Positions 1 through 10,486 of a DNA stretch of 64,000 bases are shown piece by piece (position 1 is the stretch's first letter; every line of letters begins with the position of its first letter). Source of the stretch: Elusimicrobiaceae bacterium (GTDB lineage Bacteria; Elusimicrobiota; Elusimicrobia; Elusimicrobiales; Elusimicrobiaceae); assembly GCA_016282685.1 (NCBI GenBank), contig JAEELM010000008.1:30737-94736 (forward strand), in the 5' to 3' direction. The notes under the pieces were generated by a model. The model ran no database searches. It worked only from the letters and a program-made list of their open reading frames with translations, and was not told the DNA's origin. Made by a program: the position numbers and the translations under genes.

Positions 1-2
1 GT

Positions 3-815
3 GTATTAGGGTTAGACTGGAGTGCTCCGTTCATGATGGCATTCCCCTTGGTAGGAGCGGCCGCTTTAGGAGTCAATATCTCTAGGCTCAAAAATACTCG
101 CCCCACCATTTCCCCAACACCCTCTTCTTCAAATCTCTCTTTGTTAGAGAGGTTACGCAACAATAGTTACTTGCGCCTAATGAAGGAAGATCGTTCTATT
201 TTGCCGCTGTTGGGAGGGTTAGTATTAGTTAACGGGATTGAAATGGCCGTTAATAGCGGATTTTTATTATTGCTTCCCTCTCTTACTTCTAATCCATCTT
301 CTCAATACATGTTTGGATTTGCCCAATTTGCGCTTCCTTTTGTATTGGGCAGTTTCTTGGGAAGTAAATTTCTAAAATGGTTCCCTAATCACAATTTAAC
401 GGTCTCCACTACCCTGACTGCAGCAGGAGCTCTCGCCGCCACCCTTTTCACCGGCAATGTTTATGCCCTTACAGCGGCTCTTTTTACTGCAGAGTTAGGG
501 CTTTCCTCCGCTTACACTCTCTCATTCGCCCGGGCAGCTAAAACCCCTCAAACACAAGACAAACTTACCTCTTTACTAATGGCCAGCACCGCAGCTTGTG
601 CGGCTGTTCCCTACATTTTGAGTAATTTGGCTCAACGCTGCATAGATGCCGGCATTTTCTCTGCAACAGATGCTACTGCCGTATCTCTCATTGGAATTCC
701 GGCGTTATTATCAGTAGCGGCTGTCTCTCTATTTAGAAAAATGGAAGGGTTTCCCAAATTACATCTTTGGGAACGATTTAGAAATTGGTTAAAGAGTTTA
801 TGGAAATCCAATTAA
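3..815 (+). CDS. MFS-type membrane transporter, C-terminal part (CDS open through the window start)
   Basis: Reading frame is open upstream of the listed Met (VLGLDWSAPFMMAFP...); multiple hydrophobic helices; followed by a terminator. Confidence 0.6.
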   Translation, partial: VLGLDWSAPFMMAFPLVGAAALGVNISRLKNTRPTISPTPSSSNLSLLERLRNNSYLRLMKEDRSILPLLGGLVLVNGIEMAVNSGFLLLLPSLTSNPSSQYMFGFAQFALPFVLGSFLGSKFLKWFPNHNLTVSTTLTAAGALAATLFTGNVYALTAALFTAELGLSSAYTLSFARAAKTPQTQDKLTSLLMASTAACAAVPYILSNLAQRCIDAGIFSATDATAVSLIGIPALLSVAAVSLFRKMEGFPKLHLWERFRNWLKSLWKSN

Positions 816-842
816 AAAGGTGCCTTAAAAGGCACCTTTTTA
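815..842 (+). terminator. Rho-independent terminator
   Basis: AAAAAGGTGCCTTAAAAGGCACCTTTTT hairpin directly after the stop codon. Confidence 0.8.
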
Positions 843-858
843 ATTAAATAATTTTTCA

Positions 859-2085
859 TTACTCATAACGCAAAGCGTCAATAGGAGTAAGTTTTGAAGC
901 TTTATAAGCCGGATAATAGCCAAAGAAAATACCCGTTGCAGCAGAAAATCCAGCCGATACCAAGATAGCCCAAACAGATAACTGAGCTGATAACGACATA
1001 TATTTTGCCACAAATAGAGTAAATATTATTCCTAAAATAATCCCTATCAATCCGCCTAAACACGAAAGCGTCATAGATTCTACCAAGAATTGTAAACGGA
1101 TATTCCAGCTGGTAGCTCCTATCGCCATACGGATACCGATTTCACGCGTACGTTCCGTAACAGATACGAGCATAATATTCATTACTCCGATACCGCCTAC
1201 AATTAAGGAAACGGCTCCAATAATTCCCAGAAATAAACTCATTGTAGTAGCTGTGCTTTTAGCTTGCTCTACAAAAGAAGCCATATCATCCAATTGGAAA
1301 TCATCCTTTCCAAGTGGGTGAATATGATGAGTATTTCGTACAGCATTTTGAATATCTACCTTAGAATTTTCAATTTGGTTAAAGTCAGCCACCTTAATGA
1401 CTACACGGTCTAATGCACGTCTATTGGAACTACCCCAGCCCGTGTCCATTTTAACTTTCCCGGTAGTATAAGGGATAAGAGCGCCTTCATCGATATTAAA
1501 TCCAAATCCGCTTGAACCTGTTTTCTTCGTAACTCCAACCACTTTAAACGGAATATTATTTAACACAACTGTTTTATCTAGAGGTTCTACATCCCCAAAT
1601 ATGGTTTGTGCGGCGGAAGCTCCGATTACCATTACCTGTCCGTAATCAGCAATTTCTTTTCCGGTGAAAGCACGACCTTTCTCTATTTCCCAACCGTACG
1701 CTTTAAAAATATCAGTATCCGTAGCTAATACACTCAGTCCCACACTTGTATTTTTGTACTTCACATTGAAACTGTTTTGAATGTAAGGAGCCGCCGCATC
1801 CACCCCGTCAATTTGACGAATAGCAATAACGTCATCCATTGTTACATCTTTAGGAGAAGAAATGCTATCGTCTAAATTCCATGGTTGGCGTAAGAAAATA
1901 ATGTTGGTTCCCATATTGGAAAAGCGATCGGAAATACTTTTCTTCGTAGCGGATCCAACAGCTAATACCGTAATGACAGCCGCCACACCGATGATAATAC
2001 CCAAACTAGTCAGCGCTGCACGCATCTTATTGGCGAAGATGGCTTTTAATGAAATTTTAAAAATAGCATACAATGAATCAATCAT
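859..2085 (-). CDS. MacB-like ABC transporter permease (MacB periplasmic core + FtsX)
   Basis: N-terminal SLGIIIGVAAVI, C-terminal GIGVMNIMLVSVTERTREIGIRMAIGA FtsX signature. Confidence 0.92.
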   Translation of the reverse strand: MIDSLYAIFKISLKAIFANKMRAALTSLGIIIGVAAVITVLAVGSATKKSISDRFSNMGTNIIFLRQPWNLDDSISSPKDVTMDDVIAIRQIDGVDAAAPYIQNSFNVKYKNTSVGLSVLATDTDIFKAYGWEIEKGRAFTGKEIADYGQVMVIGASAAQTIFGDVEPLDKTVVLNNIPFKVVGVTKKTGSSGFGFNIDEGALIPYTTGKVKMDTGWGSSNRRALDRVVIKVADFNQIENSKVDIQNAVRNTHHIHPLGKDDFQLDDMASFVEQAKSTATTMSLFLGIIGAVSLIVGGIGVMNIMLVSVTERTREIGIRMAIGATSWNIRLQFLVESMTLSCLGGLIGIILGIIFTLFVAKYMSLSAQLSVWAILVSAGFSAATGIFFGYYPAYKASKLTPIDALRYE

Positions 2086-2768
2086 TTTTTTACCTCATCG
2101 CTGACTTTTTGTCCATCTTTGAATTTAATTAGACGAGTAGCATATTCCGCAATATCCGGCTCGTGTGTAATAAGAATAATGGTTTTGCCCATTTCTTTAT
2201 TCAAACGTGTGAACAAATCCATTACCTCAATACTCATTTTAGTATCCAAGTTACCGGTCGGCTCGTCGGCAAAAATAATGGGGGCATCACATACCAAACT
2301 GCGCGCAATGGCTACACGCTGCTGTTGCCCGCCGGAAAGTTGATTTGGCAAATGATGAGCACGCGCGGCCAAACCAACGGCTTCCAGCGCTTCCATGGCT
2401 TTTTTGTGGCGTTCAGTGGCCGGCGTGTGATTATAAATCATCGGCAGTTCCACATTTTCAATGGCCGTCGTACGTTTGATTAAATTGAATCCCTGAAATA
2501 CAAACCCAATTTTATGATTACGCACACCTGCTAGTTTGGACAGGTCGGTAGCCGTTACATCAATGCCGTCCAATATGTACGTGCCGTGGGTAGGTTTATC
2601 CAAACACCCTAAAATATTCATGAAGGTAGATTTTCCCGAACCAGATGGCCCCATCACGGCCACAAATTCGCCCTTTTCAATGGAAACACTTACACCGTTG
2701 AGGGCTTTTACTTCCACGTCCCCAACGGTATAAATTTTGTATAAATCGCGCGTATCGATGAGTGCCAT
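2082..2768 (-). CDS. MacB/LolD-type ABC transporter ATP-binding protein
   Basis: Walker A GPSGSGKST, signature LSGGQQQRVAIARSL, Walker B IIFADEPTGNLD. Confidence 0.95.
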   Translation of the reverse strand: MALIDTRDLYKIYTVGDVEVKALNGVSVSIEKGEFVAVMGPSGSGKSTFMNILGCLDKPTHGTYILDGIDVTATDLSKLAGVRNHKIGFVFQGFNLIKRTTAIENVELPMIYNHTPATERHKKAMEALEAVGLAARAHHLPNQLSGGQQQRVAIARSLVCDAPIIFADEPTGNLDTKMSIEVMDLFTRLNKEMGKTIILITHEPDIAEYATRLIKFKDGQKVSDEVKK

Positions 2769-2776
2769 ATACTCTC

Positions 2777-4057
2777 CTAACGTCGGCGCATTCCGCCGCC
2801 ACCCATGCCACCTCGCGGCGGAGTCATCCCACCGGCCATACCGGTTGCTTTCAAATTATTTTCACCAACAATCACCATATCGCCTTCTTGAACGTCCCCA
2901 CCGATAATTTCGGTTTTCTTAGTGGCGATAATACCGATTTGTACGTCCACCCGTTTAGGGGATTGCCCTTTTTCCATTTTCCACACGCCCGTATTTTCAT
3001 ACGTTTTTTTGTTACTGGAAGGAGAGAAGCGCAAAGCTTCATTAGGTACGGTAAGTACCCCTTTTTTATCAGTGGTGTAAATCGTCATGGTAGCGGTCAT
3101 ACCCGGTTTTAAACGCAGATCCTGGTTATCAACATCAACAATTACCGTATAAGAAGTGCTGCCGGAAGAACCGGATGAGCCGGACGAATCCACATAGTTC
3201 GTACGCACTTGACGCACCGTTCCTTTGAATTTTTCACCCATGTAACCATCTAATGTAAACTCTGCATTTTGGCCAGCTTGAATTTTTACAATATCGGCTT
3301 CGGACACCTTGGCTTCAATCTGCATTTTGGTTAAGTCCTGTGCTACCACAAATAACTCCGGTGTGGAAAAACCTGCGGTAATCGTTTGCCCTTCACTTAC
3401 TTTCTTGGTGAGGACCACACCATCAATAGGTGAAACAATTTTAGTGTTAGACAAATTTTTCTCGGCCGTATCTAAATTAGACTGTGCCCTTACCACACTG
3501 GCTTGTGCAGAATTTAAAGAGCTCTTCGCATTTATATAGGACAGTTCATATTCTTCCAAATTTACTTTAGATACATAGTTTTTTTCATAAAGCGTTTTAT
3601 AACGGTCATAATTAAGTTTTGCATGATCATACCCTTTTTTGGCAGAAGCATAATTTTCTTTGGCTGAAGACAAGGATGCTTTTGCTTCTTCCAAACTAGC
3701 CAAAATTTGCGTTTGATCAATAACAGCCATTAAATCGCCTTTCTTCACTTCCGAGTTATAATCCACATAAATTTTTAAAATCTCGCCGGACACCAATGCT
3801 CCGACTTGTGTGGTATTAACTGGGTTAATCGGCCCTGAGGCCTCCACAATATCCACAATGTCGCCTTTTTCTACCTTTGCAAAACGAAAGGGAGGCAATT
3901 GCCGGTGTGGTGTCACACAGGACTTTAACCCTACCAACAAGGCTATTAACACAATACCCACAATCACTTTTAACCACCAAGGCATTGCTTTAAATTTAAT
4001 CCAAATCCATTTGATTTTTTCCCAAATGATTTGCAGTATCTTCTTTACTTTTTCCAT
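2777..4057 (-). CDS. MacA-like periplasmic adaptor (HlyD family)
   Basis: Single N-terminal TM, lipoyl/barrel-sandwich and coiled-coil pattern, Gly-rich C-terminus, operon with ABC genes. Confidence 0.9.
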   Translation of the reverse strand: MEKVKKILQIIWEKIKWIWIKFKAMPWWLKVIVGIVLIALLVGLKSCVTPHRQLPPFRFAKVEKGDIVDIVEASGPINPVNTTQVGALVSGEILKIYVDYNSEVKKGDLMAVIDQTQILASLEEAKASLSSAKENYASAKKGYDHAKLNYDRYKTLYEKNYVSKVNLEEYELSYINAKSSLNSAQASVVRAQSNLDTAEKNLSNTKIVSPIDGVVLTKKVSEGQTITAGFSTPELFVVAQDLTKMQIEAKVSEADIVKIQAGQNAEFTLDGYMGEKFKGTVRQVRTNYVDSSGSSGSSGSTSYTVIVDVDNQDLRLKPGMTATMTIYTTDKKGVLTVPNEALRFSPSSNKKTYENTGVWKMEKGQSPKRVDVQIGIIATKKTEIIGGDVQEGDMVIVGENNLKATGMAGGMTPPRGGMGGGGMRRR

Positions 4058-4058
4058 A

Positions 4059-5426
4059 TTAATAAGTCCCCATTGCTTGTTTTAAATCAGCTACGGCAGA
4101 GGCATAGTCATAACGCGCCGTCAGCAGGCTCAATTCAGCGTCGGTATAGGCAGCCTCCGCATCTTTGAGTTCAATAATATCTCCAATTCCCTCATTATAA
4201 CGTCCCTGAGCCAATTCCAAATTCTCTTTAGCTTTCTCCGCATTCAATTGGGCTATTGGAATACTTTCTTTTGATTCTTCCATCTTAATAAAAGCATTCT
4301 GCACTTCCAAAAAGACATTGTTGAGCAAACTACGTGTATTATTTTGTGTGTTTTCCAAATTCAACTGCGCTTGTTTTACCCCGTTGTACGTTTTAAAAGC
4401 ATTAAAAATGGGTATTTCGACTCCTACCGCCAAACGAGTATCTTCATTATCTAAGTGGAAATCATCTCCGCTTTTAGAAAAACCTGCCAAGAAAGAAAAG
4501 GTAGGTAAATATGCCGCTTTGGCTTGATTTAATCTCATTTCGCTTAGTCTAATATCCAAACGTGAGGAATCAACATCCGGCCGGTTTTCATAAGCAGTTT
4601 TAACCGTTTCATCAAATGACAATTCAAAATTTTCTTCTTCAATATTTTCTTCTATATCCAATGTATTAGGGGTTGTGATTCCCAACGTGTTAGCCAACGT
4701 AGCCGAGGCCGTTTTAACAGCGTTTTTAGCACGAATTAGGCGTAATTCTTCATTATTCAAGTTCACCTCTGCCGTTGTTACATCTACTTTTGGACGCAAA
4801 CCCAAACGATAATACTCAGAAGTGCGGTCAAACTGTTCTTTATATACATCACGCGATTGCATACGAATATTTACCGTCCGCAAAGCAGACAGCAAATTGT
4901 AATAGTTTTTCTTTACATCACGAATGATATCGTTTTCTATATTTTTAAATTTTAATTCAGCCTGTTCCACTTCCACTTGTTTCATTCTTACATTACGGAC
5001 CAAATCGGTAATACCCCGTATTGAAAGAGTAGCCTCTGCGGCCACATTTCCATAGTGGTCTTCCACCGTTGGAGAACCAGACGTTTTATGTGCCGTGTAA
5101 GTTTCACTTGCACTGGCAGAAGCTGTCGGTAAAAAATTTCCTTTAGCCAGATTCAATTCCACTTGTGCCATTTTCTTCTGCAAGGAAGCACTTACCGCAG
5201 AGGTACTGTTGGCAAGGGCCAAATTGATACAATCCTGCAAAGATAATGTCCCGTTAATATCTGGAAGGGGGGAGCCATCCAATCCAGTGGTAGCCTGTAC
5301 CCCATACACTTCCTTTGCTGGCGTGTTAGAAACACTCTCCGGGGCTGTAATTACTTTACCCTGTAAGTTCAATGCGGTAAAAACCGCCACGAAACAAATA
5401 ATTTTTTTAAAAATATTCATATTCAT
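4059..5426 (-). CDS. TolC-family outer membrane efflux protein
   Basis: Signal peptide, duplicated OEP helical repeats, first gene of the efflux operon. Confidence 0.9.
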   Translation of the reverse strand: MNMNIFKKIICFVAVFTALNLQGKVITAPESVSNTPAKEVYGVQATTGLDGSPLPDINGTLSLQDCINLALANSTSAVSASLQKKMAQVELNLAKGNFLPTASASASETYTAHKTSGSPTVEDHYGNVAAEATLSIRGITDLVRNVRMKQVEVEQAELKFKNIENDIIRDVKKNYYNLLSALRTVNIRMQSRDVYKEQFDRTSEYYRLGLRPKVDVTTAEVNLNNEELRLIRAKNAVKTASATLANTLGITTPNTLDIEENIEEENFELSFDETVKTAYENRPDVDSSRLDIRLSEMRLNQAKAAYLPTFSFLAGFSKSGDDFHLDNEDTRLAVGVEIPIFNAFKTYNGVKQAQLNLENTQNNTRSLLNNVFLEVQNAFIKMEESKESIPIAQLNAEKAKENLELAQGRYNEGIGDIIELKDAEAAYTDAELSLLTARYDYASAVADLKQAMGTY

Positions 5427-5515
5427 AATATTGTACCAATTAATAGCGTTACTTTTTTTTAACCCTTTCCTTTACATTTTTATTGCACTTCTAACCCAAT
5501 TTCTGTTTTGGTATA

Positions 5516-5857
5516 ATGATACATATGTGGCAAACAGTCCTTTTACTTGGTGCAGCCAATTTATTTATGACGATAGCTTGGTATTGGCACTTAAAATTTA
5601 AATCCAGCGCGCTATGGTTGGTCATTTTCATTAGTTGGGGCATTGCTTTTATTGAATATTGTCTCCAGGTACCCGCTAACCGCATTGGCAGCAATTATTT
5701 TTCCGTTACACAACTTAAAGTAATGCAAGAAGTAATTACACTTGTGGTGTTTTCCGGGTTTTCGGCATGGTATTTCAAGGAAAGCTTTAAATGGAACCAT
5801 CTCATAGGATTTTGTTGTTTAGTAGCTGCCGTCTTTTTTGTATTCAAAAAGTGGTGA
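5516..5857 (+). CDS. DMT-superfamily small membrane protein, DUF486-like
   Basis: 113 aa, four TM helices, VPANRIGS and LKVMQEVITLVVF motifs. Confidence 0.8.
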   Translation: MIHMWQTVLLLGAANLFMTIAWYWHLKFKSSALWLVIFISWGIAFIEYCLQVPANRIGSNYFSVTQLKVMQEVITLVVFSGFSAWYFKESFKWNHLIGFCCLVAAVFFVFKKW

Positions 5858-5903
5858 CACTTATCTGCGCGTAATGTTCCATATTTTTATATAATGTAAG
5901 TAT

Positions 5904-6599
5904 ATGACAAAAAGAATTAGAAAAAATAACACACCTTCTTCTGCTGCTCAAAAACCGGCTGAAGAAAAAGATATTATCATTTCCTTTTTTACCAACATTT
6001 GGAAATCTTGCAAAAAACACAAAAATGCTGTTTTAACTGCACTAGTCATCTTGGTAGTGGCCGGAATCCTTGGTTATGCATACACAGCTTACACACATAA
6101 GCGCACCGAAGATTCTTGGGCTGCTTATTACCAAGCACAATTGGCCTTAATGAGTGGCGACGAAGCTGCCGGGCTGGAAAAATTTGACGCGCTAGCCAAA
6201 GATTTCCCGGGTACCGCAGCTGCCAACTATGGTCAGTTATTGAAGGGAGACATCTTGTATTCCAACGAGAATTACGCCCAAGCAGTAGATGTATATAAAC
6301 CGCTTGTAAACGCTAAACAAGAAATGGCACGTACCGCCGCAACCTTATCATTAGCAGCCGCCTTACAAGCCACCAACGATTATCAAGGTGCCATTGATAC
6401 TGCTTCTAATTTCATTGCGCATAATTCGGAAAGTTTTGCTCTGCCGCAAGCTTATTTAACGCTAGCTATGAGCCAAGAATTAGCCGGCAAAAAACAAGAA
6501 GCATTAGATTCTTATAAATACTTGCTGGAAAATTACACTAAAACTTATTTTGGTTCCGTCGCTAAAGATAAAATTACTGATTTGCAAAAACAAAAATAA
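5904..6599 (+). CDS. TPR-containing membrane-anchored protein (YfgM/BamD-like)
   Basis: Single TM followed by TPR-type repeats. Confidence 0.65.
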   Translation: MTKRIRKNNTPSSAAQKPAEEKDIIISFFTNIWKSCKKHKNAVLTALVILVVAGILGYAYTAYTHKRTEDSWAAYYQAQLALMSGDEAAGLEKFDALAKDFPGTAAANYGQLLKGDILYSNENYAQAVDVYKPLVNAKQEMARTAATLSLAAALQATNDYQGAIDTASNFIAHNSESFALPQAYLTLAMSQELAGKKQEALDSYKYLLENYTKTYFGSVAKDKITDLQKQK

Positions 6600-6602
6600 A
6601 TA

Positions 6603-6636
6603 ATACACCCCGTTTATCATTAAAGCGGGGTGTATT
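6603..6636 (+). terminator. Rho-independent terminator
   Basis: AATACACCCCG...CGGGGTGTATT. Confidence 0.75.
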
Positions 6637-6660
6637 ATGTAATAAACAAAGAGAACAATT

Positions 6661-7881
6661 ATGAAAATAAAACAACTAGCAGTACTCGTCTTATCCGTCC
6701 TAGCCGTTAATTCTTACGGCGCTGGATTTGCCCTGTATGAATACAGTGGCCGTACAACCGCTATGGGTGGAGCCGTAATGGCTAGTGATGCCGAACCCGC
6801 AGCATTAGCGACGAACCCGTCCCTCATTGCCGAATTAGATCGTGTACAGGTGCAAGCATCTGCCACATTGGTACGCCCGGAAGCCACTACCACTATCGCT
6901 GGCAACACCAGTTCTTTTGAAGATGAAACTTTCTTTTTGCCTAGTGCATATGCTACGGCTAAACTCAGTGAGCAAATTAGCTTTGGTATTGGAGCTTTTA
7001 CGCGTTATGGTTTAGGCGGAAAATATAAAAATTATCAAACCTGGACCGGCAGCAACTTGGCCTACGAAGTAAATTTAGAAACCATTTCCATTACACCGAC
7101 TATTGCCGTACACGCTAGTGATGAATGGTCTTTGGCTATGGGATTAGAGGCCATGACCATTGATTTTACCCAAAAGATGTATATGCAGGCCTTGTCCGAT
7201 TCATTTAAAATCCACGGTACGGGTGTGGCCTGGGGGGGAAATTACTCCTTCACCTATCGTCCGAATTGGGCGGAACGTTGGTCTATCGGAGGTATGTACC
7301 GCACGAAGGTCAAACAAGAACTTTCTGGTTATGTACGTACGGCCAGCGGTAACACATACCCGGCCCCGTTGAATATGAAAAATGCAGATGCGTTGGGTTA
7401 TATTACCCTGCCTGACAGTATTTCGTTTGGTACCGCTTTCCGCGCAACCGATAACTGGACATTGGAAGCTGGCATTGTGGGCACTTTCTGGAGTTCTTAT
7501 GACCAAATTTTGATTGAATACAAAAATGAATTTACCAGCCCGGATATTAAGAACCAAAAAAAATACAAAGATGTTATCCGTGTGAACTTCGGTACGGAAT
7601 ATAAGATCAACCAGAACTGGACAGTCCGCGCGGGATACACCTTTGATCAATCTCCTATTAATGACCACTACATGGACACCTTGGTTCCCGCTGATGACAG
7701 ACACCTCCTCAGCACCGGCATAGGATACCGTACGGATACGTGGAGTGCCGATCTGGGCTATTCCCATATCTTCATTAAAGATTTAAGTGGAACTACCAGT
7801 GCACAATATAGCAACTTACCCGCTAAATATACCGATGGTTCTAGTGACGTTATTTCCTTTACCTTCGGCTATAAATTCTAA
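6661..7881 (+). CDS. OmpP1/FadL-family outer membrane transport protein
   Basis: Signal peptide, GAGFALYEYSGRTTAMGGAVMASDAEPAALATNP N-terminal motif, C-terminal aromatic residue FTFGYKF. Confidence 0.88.
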   Translation: MKIKQLAVLVLSVLAVNSYGAGFALYEYSGRTTAMGGAVMASDAEPAALATNPSLIAELDRVQVQASATLVRPEATTTIAGNTSSFEDETFFLPSAYATAKLSEQISFGIGAFTRYGLGGKYKNYQTWTGSNLAYEVNLETISITPTIAVHASDEWSLAMGLEAMTIDFTQKMYMQALSDSFKIHGTGVAWGGNYSFTYRPNWAERWSIGGMYRTKVKQELSGYVRTASGNTYPAPLNMKNADALGYITLPDSISFGTAFRATDNWTLEAGIVGTFWSSYDQILIEYKNEFTSPDIKNQKKYKDVIRVNFGTEYKINQNWTVRAGYTFDQSPINDHYMDTLVPADDRHLLSTGIGYRTDTWSADLGYSHIFIKDLSGTTSAQYSNLPAKYTDGSSDVISFTFGYKF

Positions 7882-7909
7882 AAAGAAAACTAACTAAAAG
7901 GTCCGCTCG

Positions 7910-7931
7910 CAGGGCGGGCCTTTTTCTTTTA
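7910..7931 (+). terminator. Rho-independent terminator
   Basis: GGTCCGCTCGCAGGGCGGGCCTTTTTC. Confidence 0.7.
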
Positions 7932-7958
7932 TATAATATACAGAGAGAGGGGGAATTT

Positions 7959-8918
7959 ATGAGTAATTGTGAAATCAATAACCGTAAGGTAGCTATCGTC
8001 GGATGTGGATTTGTAGGGTCTGCCAGTGCATTTGCACTCATGCAGAGCGGTCTATTTAGTGAAATGGTTCTAATTGACGCCGATCAGCGCAAAGCCGAAG
8101 GCGAAGCTATGGACATTTCCCACGGAGAGGCCTACGCACGCCCCATGAACATCTATGCTGGCAACTATGATGACATCAAAGACGCCGCCATTATTATTAT
8201 CACTGCTGGGGCCAATCAAAAGCCTGGTGAAACCCGCCTGGACCTCGTACAAAAAAATGTAAACATTTTTAAATCTATCGTTCCGGAAATTGCCAAACGT
8301 AAATACAAAGGGATCCTGTTAGTAGTGGCAAATCCCGTTGATATTCTAACTTACACAGCTTTTAAATTAAGCGGTCTGCCAGAGGAACGTGTAATTGGTT
8401 CCGGCACTGTATTAGATACTGCCCGCTTCCGCGAAAATTTGGGAAACCACTTGGGTGTAGACAGCCGCAGTGTACATGCTTTTATCATTGGCGAACATGG
8501 CGACAGTGAAATTGCCGTTTGGAGCACTGCCAACGTGGCTGGTGTGCCGATTAACAAATTCTGCGAAGTTCGTGGCCATTTTGCTCACCAAGAAGCTATG
8601 GAACGCATTGCGCACGAAGTAAAAATGAGTGCATACGAAATTATTGAACGTAAAAAAGCTACTTACTACGGAATTGCCATGGCCGTCAAACGTATTTGTG
8701 AATGTATTGTGAGGGATGAAAAATCAGTCCTGCCTGTATCCAACATGATGCACGGGGCATTTGACATTACGGACATTACCATGAGCATGCCTGCCATTGT
8801 AGGCCGTAACGGCATTGAACTACAAATGCCCATCACGTTAGATGACAAAGAGACAAAAGCTCTGCAAGACTCTGCCTCTTTGCTCAAGAAAACAGCTGCC
8901 AGTGCGGGGATTGAATAG
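7959..8918 (+). CDS. ldh: L-lactate dehydrogenase
   Basis: GCGFVGSASAFAL Rossmann motif, IGSGTVLDTARFR, GEHGDSE active-site motif. Confidence 0.93.
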   Translation: MSNCEINNRKVAIVGCGFVGSASAFALMQSGLFSEMVLIDADQRKAEGEAMDISHGEAYARPMNIYAGNYDDIKDAAIIIITAGANQKPGETRLDLVQKNVNIFKSIVPEIAKRKYKGILLVVANPVDILTYTAFKLSGLPEERVIGSGTVLDTARFRENLGNHLGVDSRSVHAFIIGEHGDSEIAVWSTANVAGVPINKFCEVRGHFAHQEAMERIAHEVKMSAYEIIERKKATYYGIAMAVKRICECIVRDEKSVLPVSNMMHGAFDITDITMSMPAIVGRNGIELQMPITLDDKETKALQDSASLLKKTAASAGIE

Positions 8919-8944
8919 TTTTCATTTTCCTTTTTCATACCCAA

Positions 8945-8998
8945 AAGGCCCAGAAAAACCTGGGCCTTTATTTTTTCATTTTTAGGTCTTAAGACCCT
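8945..8998 (+). promoter_or_regulatory. Tandem inverted-repeat leader (hairpin A AGGCCCAGAAAAACCTGGGCCT, then palindrome B GGTCTTAAGACC)
   Basis: Same two-element layout recurs at 42263-42317 and 43303-43356; hairpin A may also serve as the ldh terminator. Confidence 0.55.
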
Positions 8999-9052
8999 GT
9001 CTTTTTCTCTCTTACTTATCTTAGAATAGAAATATATTTGAGGAGGATTATT

Positions 9053-10450
9053 ATGTCCAAAAAATTATTACTTGCCCTGTTAACTGTTGCCCCAATCTTC
9101 GCCCAGGCACAAGCTTTGGTAGAAACTACTGGCAAAGCCTTACTTGAACAAGGAACAAATGCCGCTACTTCTTCCATAGTAGAAGGTACAACTCGTAGCG
9201 CATTAGAGGCTACTGCCGCCGCACAAATGCACGCGCGTCCGCAGATTTCGGTAACCGTAACCCCAGCGCAAACAGCTGTTCAAATACCACCTACGCAAGT
9301 ACCGGTTGCTAGTACGCCGGCCACTCGGATAACGGGTCCTTCCTCCATACTGCAAATTCCAACTTTACCTCAAGGGGGGGAGAACACATCATCTTTAAGG
9401 AATACCCTCACTACTGCTCTTTCAAGAGTAACCAAACCCCTTGAAGCTGTTGGAAATGCCAAAAAATCAAGATATTACATGGAAGAATTTCCAACTACCA
9501 TAGAAGCGGCCTTCCCGGATAAAATGAATCCCAAAAAATTGGCCGAAGCCAAAAAATTCTATCAAGAATATTTAGCTCGTCCTTATGATTTTGCCGAACA
9601 CTCCAACTACCTTGTATCCATGATTATGCTGGGTTACTTGGGAAAACCGGGGGACGGCTCAGGCCAAGCTATTTTTAATTTCCTCACCTCTTACGACGTA
9701 AGTGAAGAAGCACAGGCTACTGCTGCTTTAATGATACAAAACTCTATTTATTCAGGTGCTGAGTACATAAAAAGTATAAGAACTGAGACTGCTTATCATC
9801 CGGAATTTGACACAACAGAAAGTCTGCGACATGGTACAGCTCTTGCTTTGAAACGAGCTAATCTCTTACAAAACCATCTTGATTCTGACATAGGTTTTTT
9901 CCCATACATAACTGAATCTGTCGGAGCGCGTTGCTTGCTTATGTTGGAAGAATTTGATTTGCTCAACATGTCCATGGAAAGATTAAGCAAAATGACTGTA
10001 GCTATAAATTCCAAACCTATGGATCTGTTTGCAATTAGCAATCCTCATAAATGGATCTGGCGCAAAATTATGCCCTATATGGAATTGGAATATTTGTCCA
10101 ATCATTTGGACCGTTATCTCCCCAGACAAGCACAAAAAGGTTGGCCACTTTCCTTCCCGCAGTGGCACACGGATAACTTAGGATTTGCCGTTGGCGTAAC
10201 CCAAATAGAAAGGAATCGTTTTTTAGAGGTATTTCATTTTCATCAAGATAACTTCCCGTTGGGAGAAAAAATCATGGCCTTTGGTAATAATATACCCGAA
10301 TGGGTACGCGCCGTAGAAGCAAAGCGTTTTTATAGAAAAGGAGATTTTTTTCAAGACACAGATTTTGGCGGAAATCTTGGAGTAACCTTTAAGAGGGGGC
10401 TTTTTTACCTTTCAGGTGATTTTTTTGATCAAGGTGGGTACAAAAAATAA
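9053..10450 (+). CDS. Secreted protein, paralog family 1
   Basis: Track ORF starts at a TTG at 9038; ATG at 9053 is preceded by GAGGAGG. Signal peptide; strongly similar to 10487..11917. Confidence 0.75.
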   Translation: MSKKLLLALLTVAPIFAQAQALVETTGKALLEQGTNAATSSIVEGTTRSALEATAAAQMHARPQISVTVTPAQTAVQIPPTQVPVASTPATRITGPSSILQIPTLPQGGENTSSLRNTLTTALSRVTKPLEAVGNAKKSRYYMEEFPTTIEAAFPDKMNPKKLAEAKKFYQEYLARPYDFAEHSNYLVSMIMLGYLGKPGDGSGQAIFNFLTSYDVSEEAQATAALMIQNSIYSGAEYIKSIRTETAYHPEFDTTESLRHGTALALKRANLLQNHLDSDIGFFPYITESVGARCLLMLEEFDLLNMSMERLSKMTVAINSKPMDLFAISNPHKWIWRKIMPYMELEYLSNHLDRYLPRQAQKGWPLSFPQWHTDNLGFAVGVTQIERNRFLEVFHFHQDNFPLGEKIMAFGNNIPEWVRAVEAKRFYRKGDFFQDTDFGGNLGVTFKRGLFYLSGDFFDQGGYKK

Positions 10451-10486
10451 ACATCTTTTTAAAATAGAAACTAAATGGAAAAAGCA

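Noticed and set aside
2163-2483. 106-aa plus-strand ORF within the ABC ATPase
   Set aside because: Antisense to a strongly conserved gene; shadow ORF
859-5426. MacAB-TolC-like efflux operon as a novel system
   Set aside because: Split ATPase/permease tripartite efflux operons are common; nothing unusual apart from a Gly/Met/Arg-rich adaptor tail
7201-7767. 188-aa minus-strand ORF antisense to the FadL-family gene
   Set aside because: Fully overlaps a confident coding gene on the other strand; no recognisable motif or ribosome-binding site considered convincing
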